Source: Coptis chinensis
Lineage: Eukaryota; Streptophyta; Magnoliopsida; Ranunculales; Ranunculaceae
DNA: 64,000 nucleotides
Assembly: GCA_015680905.1 (NCBI GenBank)
Contig: CM027378.1
Coordinates: 8,661,001-8,725,000 of the forward strand
Direction of reading: 5' to 3'
Positions 11,316 through 22,499 of this stretch are shown here, one piece after another. The notes under the pieces are model-generated. The model had not been told where the DNA came from, searched no databases, and saw only the letters and a program-made list of their open reading frames with translations. Within the stretch, counting starts at the first letter, position 1. Each line of letters starts with the position of its first letter. The position numbers and the translations under genes were made by a program.

Positions 11316-12234
11316 GGACCCCAATTTGTGTTGGGGACTCCCACAAAAAAAATTATTACAAGTGTGCCATTGGTCTCAAAAAATCTAAAAAAAATAATTA
11401 TTACAAGTATGCCATTGGTCCCAAAAAAAAGTTGAATTGAAAACCCCAAACTTAAACTAACTGGCCAGGTCGTTTGGATTCAAGATAAACGACTTGCCCA
11501 AGTCGTTTGGGATTTTAGTACAAAACGACTTGGCCAAGTCGTCTGAGACTTAAGTACAAACGACCCGGCCGGATCGTTTTGGACTAAGTCCACAAACGGT
11601 GTGGCCAAGTCGTTTTGAGACTTAGTACAAACGATCCGGACAAAGTCGTTTGGACTAAGTCCTTAAACGATTTGCCAACACCGTTTGGGACTTAGTCCAA
11701 ACCCATCCACCATACCGGGTCAAGAACCCAAAAGCGTAACTTTAAATTTTTTGAAAGTTCAAATCCCAAACGACATGGCCATACCGCCCGGATCGAGTCC
11801 AAAACGATGTGGCCATGTTGTTTGGGATTTGACTTAGAAAAAAATGGCCACAATGTTGGGACTTAGAAAAATCCCCAACGATATGGCACACGTTTGGACT
11901 AAGTCTCCATCGATATGGCCACACCATTTGGACTTAGTCCAAAACGATGTGGCCATGTCATTTGGGATTTGAACTTTGAAAAATATAAAGTTTTGTTTTG
12001 GGCTCTTAACCGGTGTGGTCGGGTCGCTTGGACTAAGTCCCAAACGGTGTGGTCAAGTCGCTTGGGACTTAGTCCAAACGACTCTAGCCGAAGTCGTTTT
12101 AAGTTTGGGGTTTCAATTCAATTTTTGGGGACCAATGACATACTTGTAATAATTTTTTTTAGATTTTTGAAACCAATGTCACACTTGTAATAATTGTTTT
12201 TTTAGGAGTCATCGCCCAACACAAATCGGGGTCC
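11316..12234. mobile_element. Foldback-type element with long TIRs and palindromic core
   Basis: Both ends carry about 140-bp terminal inverted repeats, GGACCCCAATTTGTGTTGGG at the left and its approximate complement at the right. Internal words are repeated on both arms: ATTATTACAAGTGTG, CATTGGT, GTTGAATTGAAA and CCCCAAACTTAAA. The 600-bp core is an array of AACGACTTGGCCAAGTCGTT palindromes alternating with GGACTTAGTCC-like palindromes. It encodes nothing. It sits inside a local tandem array, between units 2 and 3. No convincing target duplication was seen. A short stretch of the same core recurs at 28450-28530. Confidence 0.8.
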
Positions 12235-12244
12235 AGTCATCTAA

Positions 12245-12480
12245 ATGGGACTCATAAACAACCAAAGCAACTAATGATCCGAACAAAATATACATTTTCA
12301 GCACCATATACAATGGATAATCACATTAGCATCCAAGATCCACATTCTAAATTTATAGGCAAAAACTAACTAAAGTAATCGAATGACCCCCGAAAAGATA
12401 TGCGGTTTCAAAGAACAAACACAAAATGGATCACCACTTTAGTTCCCATATTCCAAATCATTTTTTGGCTAGATGATATA
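12245..12480 (+). repeat. Diverged tandem units 3 and 4
   Basis: Two copies of about 115 bp each carry AACCAAAGCAACTAATGA, ACATTTTCAGCACC, AATGGATAATCAC and CCACATTCTAAA, clearly related to 10820-10960 and 11165-11310. They show the tandem array was older and longer than the two near-identical units suggest. Confidence 0.7.
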
Positions 12481-12679
12481 GCAACCATTCCCTACTTCTC
12501 TCCTTTTAACACCATGAACACCCTTGCTTTTTTGTCATCATCAAGGAGCTCTAAAGCTTTAATGAAAGTAATGCTATCTAGGTCGGGCACATTTTCTAAT
12601 CAAAGAATGATATTTTGCTTCTTCTCAGATGTTCAACACTAGAACCAGTAATTTGTTTCTTCATATTACTTAACCCTTT

Positions 12680-13437
12680 TCAGATGTCGCAACAATTTCC
12701 ATGCCATGAATTGCCTCTTCCATACCCTCTCCGGTGATTTTTCAAGTATTTCCTAGCATTGGATTGATTGCTTGATCGTTGATCGATTCCTCTTAGCATT
12801 AGTTGATGGACTTGAACATTGTTCATCACCTTTTGCCTTCGTTCTAAATAAAAGACATATTTATTTAATCGATCGGTTGATAACTTTAATACCCCGGATG
12901 AGTATGCGACATAGAAAATGACGCCAACAATACATGTGTTTACCAAGTTACCAACTAAGTGCGTGTATAGTTCATTTATCCTCTTCATAATCCATAAACC
13001 AAAATGACAACTGAAAAGGACTCCACCATTTTGATCCTTACCATGGCCCAAAGCAGCTAATTCTTCATCTACTAAGTTGATCACTGCGATTTGGGGAGGA
13101 GTCATATTGCCTCTCGCTTCAGATTTCGGTCAGCTCTTGCTGCCTTATCCGATATATTGATTCAAGAAGAATCATACTCGTGCCTAGACTGCCTAGAACG
13201 ATGCATGATACGATGATACGCTGATTTCTTTCTTGAAAGTTCGCACCATTTCCACTTCGATTTGTCCGAGCCATATTAAACCCTGAAATAAAAGTTTTTA
13301 TAACTCTCCTCGAGGTACCAATCAACCACCCTACCTCTACTAAAGATCGGTAAGAATCGCTACCGCTTTGAAGAAGCGAGTAGTGAGTAGGTGTAATCGG
13401 TCCGGGGATTAATGGATGATTTTTCATAACACTACAT
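12680..13437 (-). pseudogene. Unrecognised minus-strand gene remnant with hydrophobic segments
   Basis: Two open stretches are separated by a small shift: 13427-13119 (102 aa) and 13105-12680 (141 aa). The first contains TTTATTTCAG followed by GFNMARTNRSGN, an apparent intron acceptor, then a hydrophobic segment IIVSCIVLGSLGTSMILLES. The second starts MTPPQIAVINLVDEELAALG, carries a second hydrophobic segment LVNTCIVGVIFYVAYSSGVL and a basic tail (NARKYLKNHRRGYGRG). Two putative membrane helices and a basic C-terminus can be seen, but I recognise no family. CTCTCTCTCC-rich sequence at about 13870-13920 on the same strand could be its 5' leader. It may be a low-expressed gene with introns rather than a pseudogene. 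Confidence 0.4.
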
Positions 13438-13439
13438 TT

Positions 13440-14037
13440 CTTTACAAATAATTATTAAATATATTTAACTTTGAAATACCAACATAATGAAGCCAATTAA
13501 GAACCCAATCAATCAATAAACAATTAAAACACTCAATCAACTAAAATAAATATGATTAAAGTGTAGAACTTTACAGAATCGAGGGTTGGTCGAATCAGCA
13601 AAATGTTGAGTTCAATGTTTAACATTGAAATAGTGAACAAAATTACTCGGTTAATCGGGCCTAATCGCCGAAAGTACTTGAGGAGTTTTGAGTCCGATTG
13701 GATCGGGATTAAATTGTTAGTCGGTCGGCTAAGCAAAATGAAGTTATAGTACTCAACCGATTACTCTGGGGAGTAATTTCAACGATTTAATAGCCTAGAC
13801 TAAAGCTCTATAAAGATGTACAAATGCTCCAAAATAAAATGATTTCCAAAATGATATATTACTTAAGTTTGGTGGACGTGGTGGAGACTGGAGAGAGAGA
13901 GGAGGAAATTTCGTGATTTCGGGGAAGGAAATTTTTGCGAAATTATCACGGTCGAGGGTGGTTTTGGGGAAATCTTGCTTTGGTTAATGGAAGAAAATTT
14001 ACCTCGAATTTTTATTCTTGATTTAATCCCGTGAGTT
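13440..14037. other. Possible upstream region and first intron of the 12.7-13.4 kb gene
   Basis: AT-rich sequence with a minus-strand open stretch (13533-13736, containing INRVILFTISMLNIELNI) and a GA/CT-rich tract at 13880-13910. Nothing here is assigned to a known family. The region ends where a MULE terminal fragment begins. Confidence 0.3.
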
Positions 14038-14112
14038 AGGAAGATCTAAAATTATTGTGAATATATCTGGCTGGTTCCTCCTCGTAGGATGAGGACTTTT
14101 GCCCGATTAGTA
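14038..14112 (+). mobile_element. MULE 5'-end fragment, third copy
   Basis: About 75 bp match the block at 346-425 in MULE-L and its inverse near 54300-54380 in MULE-R: GGAAGATCTAAAATTATTG, GGTTCCTCCTCGTAGGATGA and CCCGATTAGTAC. The rest of the element is missing, so this is a truncated copy or the captured-gene end of a related element. Confidence 0.75.
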
Positions 14113-14880
14113 CCAATGGCAAAGACGATGAAGCCTCACCTCCACTACTTAACCCTAACATCTTCATCACTCAAAGTTCTCTCAATCCACCGGATCAACA
14201 TAAACTTCCCCACTCAAACTATCACCGGGTCATTGACATTGCAAAATAAAAAGAAGAAGAAAATCAAATTTTTATTAAAAGCACGCACCGATAGCAAAGG
14301 ATGGAAAAAATTTCTTTCTTTCTAGCTACGCCTTTCCTTTAATTGAAGAATGAAGGGACGAAAACCTTTCACAAACCGAAAAGGCAAAACCCTTACCCGC
14401 ACAAACCTCAAAAACCGACAAAACCTTTCGTGATTCCATGATAAAGAATGATAACTCGCCTACAAACCCGTCCCAACGTGTTCCAAAACTTTATTTTATT
14501 TTATTTCATCAGTCGCTGAGATGTATCGCGGCGCCCCTCACATCTGGGCCACTCACACACAAGGGCGTGGTATGTATTGCATCAATGGCATCGTGATCTA
14601 TGGTCTCTAAGATGTATCGCGGCGCAGGATGTGAGGGCTTTGGATCAAGATTGCGTGATGCAATACACACACAACCCTGTGGATGAGTGGCCCGGATGTG
14701 GGCGTACCATACATCTCGCGCAAAGATAGATTTAGCCCTAAAATAAAGGGAGCTTGTGTAAGTACTCTCCGCTCTACACCCGCAAGACACGGTCCACACA
14801 TCGTCGTGGTTCCACCAGCATACCAATTCATCGTCATCGGTCATTCCCCTAAACACCAAACTGCTACAATTGATTAGGCT
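14113..14880. other. No assigned gene
   Basis: Two copies of a CTGAGATGTATCGCGGCGC / TAAGATGTATCGCGGCGCA motif (14516-14535, 14607-14626) and CATCTGGGCCACTCACACAC-type words recur here; a related CATCTGGGCCACACACACA occurs at about 35038. Overlapping frames on the minus strand (14509-14859) have no recognisable domain. Confidence 0.35.
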
Positions 14881-14884
14881 ATTT

Positions 14885-15725
14885 CATTATGAGCGCTATT
14901 TGATTAGGATCGCTACAAACAAACAAATTGATTATGTTCTCGTTTAATTGATATATAACCGCACTACACATTGGCATGATAACGGGCTACATTGTTTATT
15001 TAAAGAACAAGCATAAGAAACCGTAATCGATAATAAACTAGAAAGATTGATGTCCGACATGAATGGGAGAATGGAGTGATTGCCGATGGTTGGGATTCTT
15101 TTGACAAATAACAACTTCTCTTCACTGAAATCGCATCCAAGGATCTTATTGATTTGATTCAAAAACTGCAATATTTTTCGTGGGAAGGTCAACGAAAATG
15201 GGTGACGGTAATGTAGTGAATAGTGAATACAATTTGTCCAACGAATACGCCCTCGGTTCACTCCACAACCTATTGTCGTAATCATGTAAAACCCTAAATT
15301 CTAATTTCTCAAGCATTGTTCTCCTCACCCTTTAACCTGAACATAATAGCAATAGTACCATTAAACTAAAAGCGGTTTGTGCGACTTTGGTGGGGATTTA
15401 GTCCGCGGTAGCCCAATCCTAGTCCAAGATTCGAGGGCAATGTTAAATACCAATATGCCTTCCTCATAAAGAGACCAGTGAAGATATCCTTTTGCAGCCA
15501 CCGCTGGTCGCTTCCCGACGATCGTTCATCATAAAATGCCAAGTCCAAGTCGTTCAACCTTCTCCATTCCAAACTTCGGGAATCAAACAATTCAACATAC
15601 TTGATGCAGATAGCTTCGTTTTTATCTGCTTTCGGGTAGGCCTTTACAGAGTTGAATTTGGGATCCGGACAATAAACATAATGGTTCCATTGAATTCACC
15701 AACATTCCATGGGATTTTATAAAGA
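14885..15725 (-). repeat. D2 inverted duplicate, left member
   Basis: The block is the reverse complement of 34020-34960 with many small differences. Shared words include CATTGAATTCACCAACATTCC, ATTCCAAACTTCGGGAATCA, AAATACCAATATG and AGAATCCCAACC (as complement). On the minus strand it reads YVELFDSRSLEWRRLNDLDL, AYWYLTLPSNL and other short open pieces, hinting at a decayed host gene. The layout slightly resembles F-box-associated proteins but I cannot assign it. Confidence 0.7.
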
Positions 15726-15744
15726 ATCTAACCCTAGGAGTATG

Positions 15745-16275
15745 ATTTGATACTCATGACATACTTTCTTGGATATGACATACTATCATGTATGTCAAAC
15801 ATATTGATATAGACAATTATTTGTATATACTAATTTTTAGTGAAGCATTTTTAATGGCATACTTTACTACGTATAATGCTTTGTGAGTTTTGAGTGTTAA
15901 TGAAGTGAGCTAGGATTTTGCAGCTTCCATGGAGCCTTGGAGGAATGAATGTTGCACACAGCACACATAATGAATGGTACGAGTTAGGAAAATTTTCTAG
16001 TAGGGTGGAGTCCAATAGCTACACAATAGCATTTTGGATAGTGATGGACAAATATGATGATCTATTTTAGATGATACTTAGGCACCAAGCTTTTTGGATA
16101 AGTGTGTAACTTCGGAACATAAATAATTCCAAAATATAGTATTTGGTTGAATATGGATTTTGTTAGTTGGTTCAAATTTTCGTTTCATATGATTCTTAGG
16201 AAATTCGAAGAAAATAGTGGAATCCGAAAAAGAGAAGCAATGAAATCCCAAGTAATGGCATCTAATCTCGAGTCC
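15745..16275 (+). repeat. R1 direct repeat, copy 3
   Basis: Near-identical to 10020-10530. It starts CTCATGACATACTTTCTTGG and ends AGTAATGGCATCTAATCTCG. The two copies share the same gene-poor content and lie 5.7 kb apart in direct orientation. They could be LTR-like, but no TG...CA termini or intervening pol genes are visible, so a segmental duplication is preferred. Confidence 0.8.
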
Positions 16276-17214
16276 AAGTAAACAATTAGTAGTTAATCTT
16301 ACTTATCGATTTTGTTTACAATCATTATCTCTTTGTTTTTATTGCTCTACCTATCACTAGTCCACTTAACGTTTTGCAACATATTAATTCTTGAACATGA
16401 ACTAAGTAAAATACTTTACTCGTGTAACTAATTGAAGTCATAACCATGGAAATTCCTCGCGAAGAGTCTTGAGCTAGACCTAATGCCCTAGTAGGTCTAC
16501 GGTTTAGCGAATCAACATTTAGAAGAACATATGAAATGTGCATGTTTAGAATCAATAGTAAGAGCTCACCAACACCCCGATGCAAAGACAATAGTGTTAA
16601 GGTATTACAAATCTAAAGGCTACATTCTATTGACTTGTTCAATAACCCTAGAAACCTAATACAAATATATACATACCCCAAATATATGCCCCCGCATTGA
16701 TTATAATACCCTTTGAGAATGACCTAAATATCCTTATTATGAATAAAGGTAATGCAAGGAAAGATGCAAGCAATAAGCATTTCAAGTTTTTCCGATTCCA
16801 TAGAGATGGAGGTAATCAAAGACAATGCTATGATGCAAAGAACACTTTCGTGCAAGCAATTAAATTACGTTGAGAGCGGTAAATGGGAAAGGCTTAGTCA
16901 AATGCAGTGTTAAGAGATCTGACCTCTTATTTTCTTATAGTTAACTAAAGTGCAAGAAATCCGAGCACCACAAAGAAGCTCCATCTCCAGGCTTGTTTAA
17001 GAAGTGTGAATGCAGTTTAAAATGTAATGTTTTTGTTCTTTTTGTTATGAAAAGGTTAGGGGTTTAATACCCAAACCTGCATTCAATGAGTTGTATCCCA
17101 AGGCAGTCTTTTTTTCCACAATAATTGTAGGCTTTCATTCCAGGTGGAGAGTAGAGTACAAAATTGCATCCCCAGGCATACTCAAATACATTACAAATTG
17201 AAAAAGAGATGAAC
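16276..17214. other. No gene seen
   Basis: AT-rich sequence with scattered short frames. TATACATACCCCAAATATATGC at about 16668 and GGTTTAATACCCAAACCTGC at about 17060 are the only distinctive words. No repeat partner was found within the window. Confidence 0.4.
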
Positions 17215-17410
17215 GATATGGAAGATAATCGAGTGAGCGGATTTAACGATTTTAAGAGAAAGGGGGGCTATGCAGACAAAAACCAACTTGGTTGGTTTCT
17301 GTCTGTCTGTCCTCACTTCTCTCTCATTTTTTCTCTTTCTCCTTCACCCATCTCTCCCTCCCCTGCATCACCGATTCTCTCTCTCTCTTCCAGCTCCGGC
17401 TCACTCCTGC
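17215..17410 (+). repeat. CCAAGTTGG dispersed repeat, copy 2
   Basis: Carries AAGATAATCGAGTGAGCGG, ATTTAACGATTTT, ACCAACTTGGTTGGTTT and a CT-rich tail like copy 1. The shared CGAGTGAGCGG..TTTAACGATTTT head defines one end of the family. Confidence 0.7.
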
Positions 17411-19300
17411 CACTTTTGCATTTTATAAGCAATATTGGTATTTGATAGTTTAGAAAACGCATGATGATAGAGCATTAAAGCTTATTGTTTTAATACCCAT
17501 TTTCTACCAATGTAGAATCACTTGCCTTTAGTTAGAGCCCAAGCAAAAGCCCCGACCTAGCATTGTTCCCAAAACACTATCCTCCAATATCATCAATTTA
17601 CCTTTTTAAGTCCGCTTTTGAAACCCTAACTACTCTAGTAAGTTAGCCACATATCCCAAATGATGGGTATGAGATACTGGAACTGCCAAGGATTAAAAAG
17701 AAAAAGAAAAAAGGTAACTTAAGTTAAAGAGAATGTACATCAAAAAATCAAGAAATTTAGATACAATTCAAACAAATGGGGATATTATATCCAACCATAA
17801 TTCAGTCAACCATCCGTGTCCTGTCTCAATTGGTCTGTCTCCACATTCTTTTCTTTCTCTCAAAAGAGACAACTCACTAACAAGACAAGTAAACAAAACC
17901 TAATCTCACCTTCACAAACTTGAGACGGGCTATATGCAATGCAACACATCCGTGCACCTAGTATAAAATGTTTGGTCTTGAGAGTGGTATTGTATCCGGA
18001 CATGGATATAACACCATGACATAACCGATGTGTACCGATCCGGTCAACATATGGGGAATACCAGTTGTAGCAATGAAATCACATAACATGGAACAATCTA
18101 TTTATTTTCCATGACTCTTTTTTCCTAAGCAATTTATGCATCATTTATATAGAAAAAGTTATTCGGGGGTGGGGGCACATCCGGTTATTGGAACGCACTG
18201 GTGACTTCGATGACGCCGAAGTCCTCCCGAACAAGCCAAGTTGCCACCCACAAGGCCACAACACAAAAGATAACACAAGTCTCTAAAAGCTTTGTAACAA
18301 AACTAAACACCACCGCTTCATGCATTGTGGTGCCATTTACACAAGTTAATATATATAACAAACTTAAAGAAACTACAAATTGTCCAAAAATACATGATGA
18401 ACAACAACAAAATTATACGACTAATTGCTAATATTTAATGTAGTCCTACTCTAATTTCGATAAGTATGGTCGGACACAGAATGAACACCTAAGTGTAAAC
18501 AATTAAGCAAACATAGATGTCCAAGTGAAGTAGTCCTAGTCCCAGATCGGACTCGTCCCGTATATATATAGCGTTTTTTAATTATTGGCTAAATATTGTA
18601 GATATTTTGGTAGTACCATCTTGGGTTGCATATTTATTTTTGCTATGTATACTTTGGACAAATTTATCTAGTTTTCTTGAATTTAAACCTTTGTACCATA
18701 TATGTAGAATGTATATGACATGATTTGAATTAGGATGGTGAATTTTAACCAACTTAAATACCCGACACATTTTAATATAGCTATACATTTTCTTTACCAC
18801 GGGTTGCAAGTGAATAAGCATTTGGTTCTACTATCTTGAGGCCTCATTCTTGTGAGTGAATAGGTCCGTTCCAGTACCAATGCTTTCGAAAGTGGGACGC
18901 TTGAGGACGCATTTAAACCAACCAAACTCCCTTTTTGTCCCCTGTGAACCCCCCAGTCTAGATCGCTTTCGTCTTCACTTGAAAATACGTCCAATTTACT
19001 CAAGAAACAAGACTTTTTCGGGCTCTATTATTTTTAGAGTTTATGCGGAAATTGAAAACACCCCATAATTTCAAACTAAATAAAATCATTGTGAAGTAAA
19101 CACCCTGAACCAAGTAAAATTATACCAAGATTTAAGATACTAATTTCAAAACAAATAAGATAAAAAATAAAGTATCTTCAAACCAAGCAAAACCGAATAA
19201 AGATCGATATATTAAATTCACATCAATAACTAACAAATATAAAACATCCTCGTAAAACATACCCTTCAATACAAGAAAATCAAAGTAATCAATGCACTTC
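17411..19300. other. No assignable gene
   Basis: Mixed AT-rich sequence. 18880-18940 contains GAGGACGCATTTAAACCAACC, shared with the CCAAGTTGG family (compare 42117 and 42333). 18165-18175 is a G-run. No open frame here shows a recognisable domain. Confidence 0.4.
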
Positions 19301-19319
19301 CTTCATCTTCGGGCCATTA

Positions 19320-19759
19320 ATAATAATAATATGATCTAGTGATACGCAGAAGAGGTGCCAACGACCGGTCCAACCTCCTGATCATGTTCAAAGAAAACTC
19401 CAGATACAGAAATCGCATCTCCGCCCTCGAGTATCCATAGACGGAGGCAGGTCGCATCGATGTCACCACTTTGTCCTTGCGTTTAGGACATTCATTGTAG
19501 CTCCCATTGATGACAATAATTTCATCAAAGGCTCAACCCGTCAAACCGGGGCTCCCCGTAAAAGCGGCATCCAGATTGATTCTAGGCGGAATGCCTAGAA
19601 TCTCGACCAACAGCCCGTGAGTCAACTCCTCCTCTTCTTCTTCACCAAAACAAAATCCGACTCCCTCCAACTCCCGGTGTTGTAGAACCGTCTGACCAAG
19701 TCTTCATGGTAGAAGTCTTCGATTAAAGTACCGTGACTATTCCAGTCTCTACTAGCCAT
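19320..19759 (-). pseudogene. Plant transposon-associated protein fragment (tentative)
   Basis: An ATG at 19759 on the minus strand opens MASRDWNSHGTLIEDFYHED and LVRRFYNTG. After a frameshift at about 19625 it continues ELTHGLLVEILGIPPRINLD. This resembles the uncharacterised 'putative plant transposon protein' domain, which has a LVREFY-like motif followed by an ILGI-like motif. A third part ends RLDRSLAPLLRI. Stops and the shift make it a remnant. Assignment rests on two short motifs. Confidence 0.35.
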
Positions 19760-21291
19760 TTCACACCGTGAAAACGGCGCGAAATGGTCGGGATAAAAAC
19801 TGCTCTCGGTATAATCTGGCGTTGAGCCATTTAGAGTTTGATTACGGTTTGGGGTTTGTAGAGAATGTGGTAGTGGTGGTTTTACTTGACCGACTTGAAG
19901 AACAGTGGAGGTGGTGGAGTGGTGGCGGCAGCACCAATTGGTTTGATTTGTGTTTTTTCGAACAAAAATGGGTTGGGATATGATTTTTTTTGGTGGGTTT
20001 ATGGTATTATTTTTTTTTTGCTTGATTTTTTTTTTTTTTTTTTTTTTTTTTAGGTTTGGAAGATGTTAATGGCGGTGGAAGATGAAAGAGATGAACTGTT
20101 GCGTGAGAATGTAAAAGCTGAAGGCGCTCTCCATGGGCTGGTGGTGAAGTTGAAGTTAGGCTAAGCCCAAAATCGAAATTTTCGATTTTTCGATTTTTCG
20201 CTGAATTTCAAATCAAAATTCCCGCCCGTTACCGGTCCGATTTTTGCGAATGAGATATGGAAATGATCAGGAGAGAATTTCCTATCCAATGATCCATAAA
20301 ACACTCTATTCCGACTTCGGATGACATACGTGATAGTGGAAAACGCCTCGAAGTGCGTGCATGACGTAAGTTATGCTTAAACGAATGAACTCTAAATTAA
20401 TAGATCATGTCAATCCGAATCGTAATACAATAAAACGGCCTAAGCAACTCTAGTGGGACATAAAACATTTAGTATCGAAACATTTAACACCCACCCCAAA
20501 CAAATTTTTACAAGACTTTTAGAAAAATTTGTTTTAGCAAAGGTCTTTTAAAGTCGATTCCCAAGACTTCCTAGATTACTATGTTTATTTTATTTTTTTT
20601 TTTTTATTTTAGTTTTAGAAGGAAAAACAATAAGCAATAAAGACATAATTCACACCATAGAGAAACATGACTCAAAAATCCGAGAAAAACATGCAAGAGT
20701 GGAAAACGTGAACTATGTGAACCGTGGACTTAGGATCCGGTACTTACAGCCACACACACTCCATCGGAGGGCCCTTGTTACCTTAATGGTGCACTCACCA
20801 ATATATTGGAATGAAAGGAAATGCACCAACACAGAAATTTGAGTCGTTTATAGTCAGATACTCAAGACTTTATCTAAAACATATGTATGAACATGCAGTT
20901 GATTATATATCAACAACCGAAATAGTTGTGGATCATTCCATAAATAAATATCACAGCAAACATATCCAAACACAATGAAACACCAAGATTTCCCTCACGA
21001 CCGCGACCCTAGTGGAATCCAAACGAAGTCGGATAACCCTATTGTGTAACCTATCATGCACCTTATTTTTCATTTTTGAATGAGTGGGTGTTCTAGTAAA
21101 TAAGTGTGGAAAAGTGAATGGTTGTGGAGAATATGGTAGATATGGATAAGTTCTAGAAAGACAGCCTGTACACAATGAGGATTTGGTTTTAGCACTGAAC
21201 TCATTCATTGTGTGTGTAGGGACTGTCTCAATTCTGAAAATGAAGGTGTCAAATAGTTTGTCCTTCTGAAGTATCTGTTTGCTAGGAGGAT
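19760..21291. other. No gene seen; poly-T tract and retroelement flank
   Basis: Poly-T of about 27 at 20025-20051, a TTTTTCGATTTTTCG-type run near 20180, and a second T-rich run near 20585. The part from about 20700 to 21290 follows the gypsy protease on its own strand, where reverse transcriptase would be expected. No RT or integrase motif was found. Confidence 0.5.
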
Positions 21292-22185
21292 TTAAAAAAT
21301 TATAGAGCACAGAAGAAACAACAGGATCGAGTGCAAACTCGGGTTCCTTTGAAAGGGTGGAAGGAGGGGAATCGAGGTGGATGTTGTGCTAGTTAGTTCT
21401 TGATAGGGTGAATTGTCACCTACTCGAAGAAACTCATCAAATTCCTCATCTAGATTGGTCATATCCACATTACTATGGTAGTCCTCTACATCTTTGAGAA
21501 AGTCATCTATCCCGTCCTCATCAATAACATGTGTATCGACTAGTGTAGGAATGAAAATGTTGGAGTCTGACTTTCCAAAGGAAAGAATTTTGGGCATATG
21601 ACTATCAGGGAACGTGTTGTTGAAATAATATCGAGCAAAGCTCTCGATCATGCTAACCTCTCCATCCATAGACGAATCGGGTAACTGCGTCCTTGTTTTA
21701 AAAACATTGACTTCAACAGCAAGATGGCCAAAAGACATGGACATTGAACCATCACGGCAATTAATGAGCGCATTGGCAGTTGCCAAGAAAGGACGCCCTA
21801 AAATGATCGGGACAGAGTCGTTAGCGACTTCTGTATCGAGGACTACAAAATCAGCCGGATAGTAGAAATCCTGCACTTTTACAAGCACATTTTCGACTAC
21901 ACCCTTAGGATACTTAATAGACCGATCAGCTAATTGCAACGTCATTTTAGTGGGTTGCATTTTGTCTAGACCTATTTGTCTATACAAATAAAATGGGAGT
22001 AAGTTAACACTAGCCCCCAGGTCTAATAACGCGGTCGTCGTATAGGAATCTCCTAAGGTGCATTGTACAGTAGGACGACCAGGGTCCTTGTACTTAACAA
22101 TTCCATTATGTTCAGATAAGGTTGGGAATTGTTCTGTTAAAAAGGCGTCTTTTGGTATATTTGTCTTACGCCTAGTAGTACACAA
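21292..22185 (-). CDS. Ty3/gypsy aspartic protease region (Pol N-terminus), truncated
   Basis: An open frame of 297 aa. About 50 residues in it reads ALLDLGASVNLLP, a retropepsin-like active site with the D-L-G-A-S form common in plant gypsy elements. IILGRPFLATANALI about 75 residues later is the second conserved protease motif, and KMTLQLADRSIKYPKGVVE lies between. The tail is acidic (IDEDGIDDFLKDVEDYH) and ends without reverse transcriptase; a full element would continue into RT, RNase H and integrase. Gag lies upstream on the same strand. The frame is intact to its stop, so truncation rather than random decay explains the missing pol. Confidence 0.85.
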   Translation of the reverse strand: MCTTRRKTNIPKDAFLTEQFPTLSEHNGIVKYKDPGRPTVQCTLGDSYTTTALLDLGASVNLLPFYLYRQIGLDKMQPTKMTLQLADRSIKYPKGVVENVLVKVQDFYYPADFVVLDTEVANDSVPIILGRPFLATANALINCRDGSMSMSFGHLAVEVNVFKTRTQLPDSSMDGEVSMIESFARYYFNNTFPDSHMPKILSFGKSDSNIFIPTLVDTHVIDEDGIDDFLKDVEDYHSNVDMTNLDEEFDEFLRVGDNSPYQELTSTTSTSIPLLPPFQRNPSLHSILLFLLCSIIF

Positions 22186-22499
22186 TTCCTTAAGAAACTT
22201 AGCATGATGTGGTAGCTTTTTAATAGCTTCGAGGAAGGGAAGGTTTATAGTTAGATTCTTAAAACATCCCTAATCTCCTCATAATTTGTATCCTTAGTTA
22301 ACATGGCTAATTTTTGTGGAAACGGTGGTTTTACTCTATATTTAGCAATGGTATCACCCTGGATGTTTTACCGTAGCTTTCTTTTCTTTGGTTGTGTTAC
22401 TGGTACCTCTACAAAGGTGGTAGGCTCTTCAGTTTCTATTTCAAAGATCTAGTAATATAGCGGGTGTAGGAACTATCGGTGGGGTAACTATAGGCATAG

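Noticed and set aside
14885-15725. D2 body as an F-box gene
   Set aside because: Only a loose resemblance (LFDSRSLEWRRL); no F-box motif or repeat structure could be shown, so it is left unassigned.
20900-21291. Reverse transcriptase downstream of the gypsy protease
   Set aside because: No YXDD-type or other RT motif found in any frame on the element's strand.
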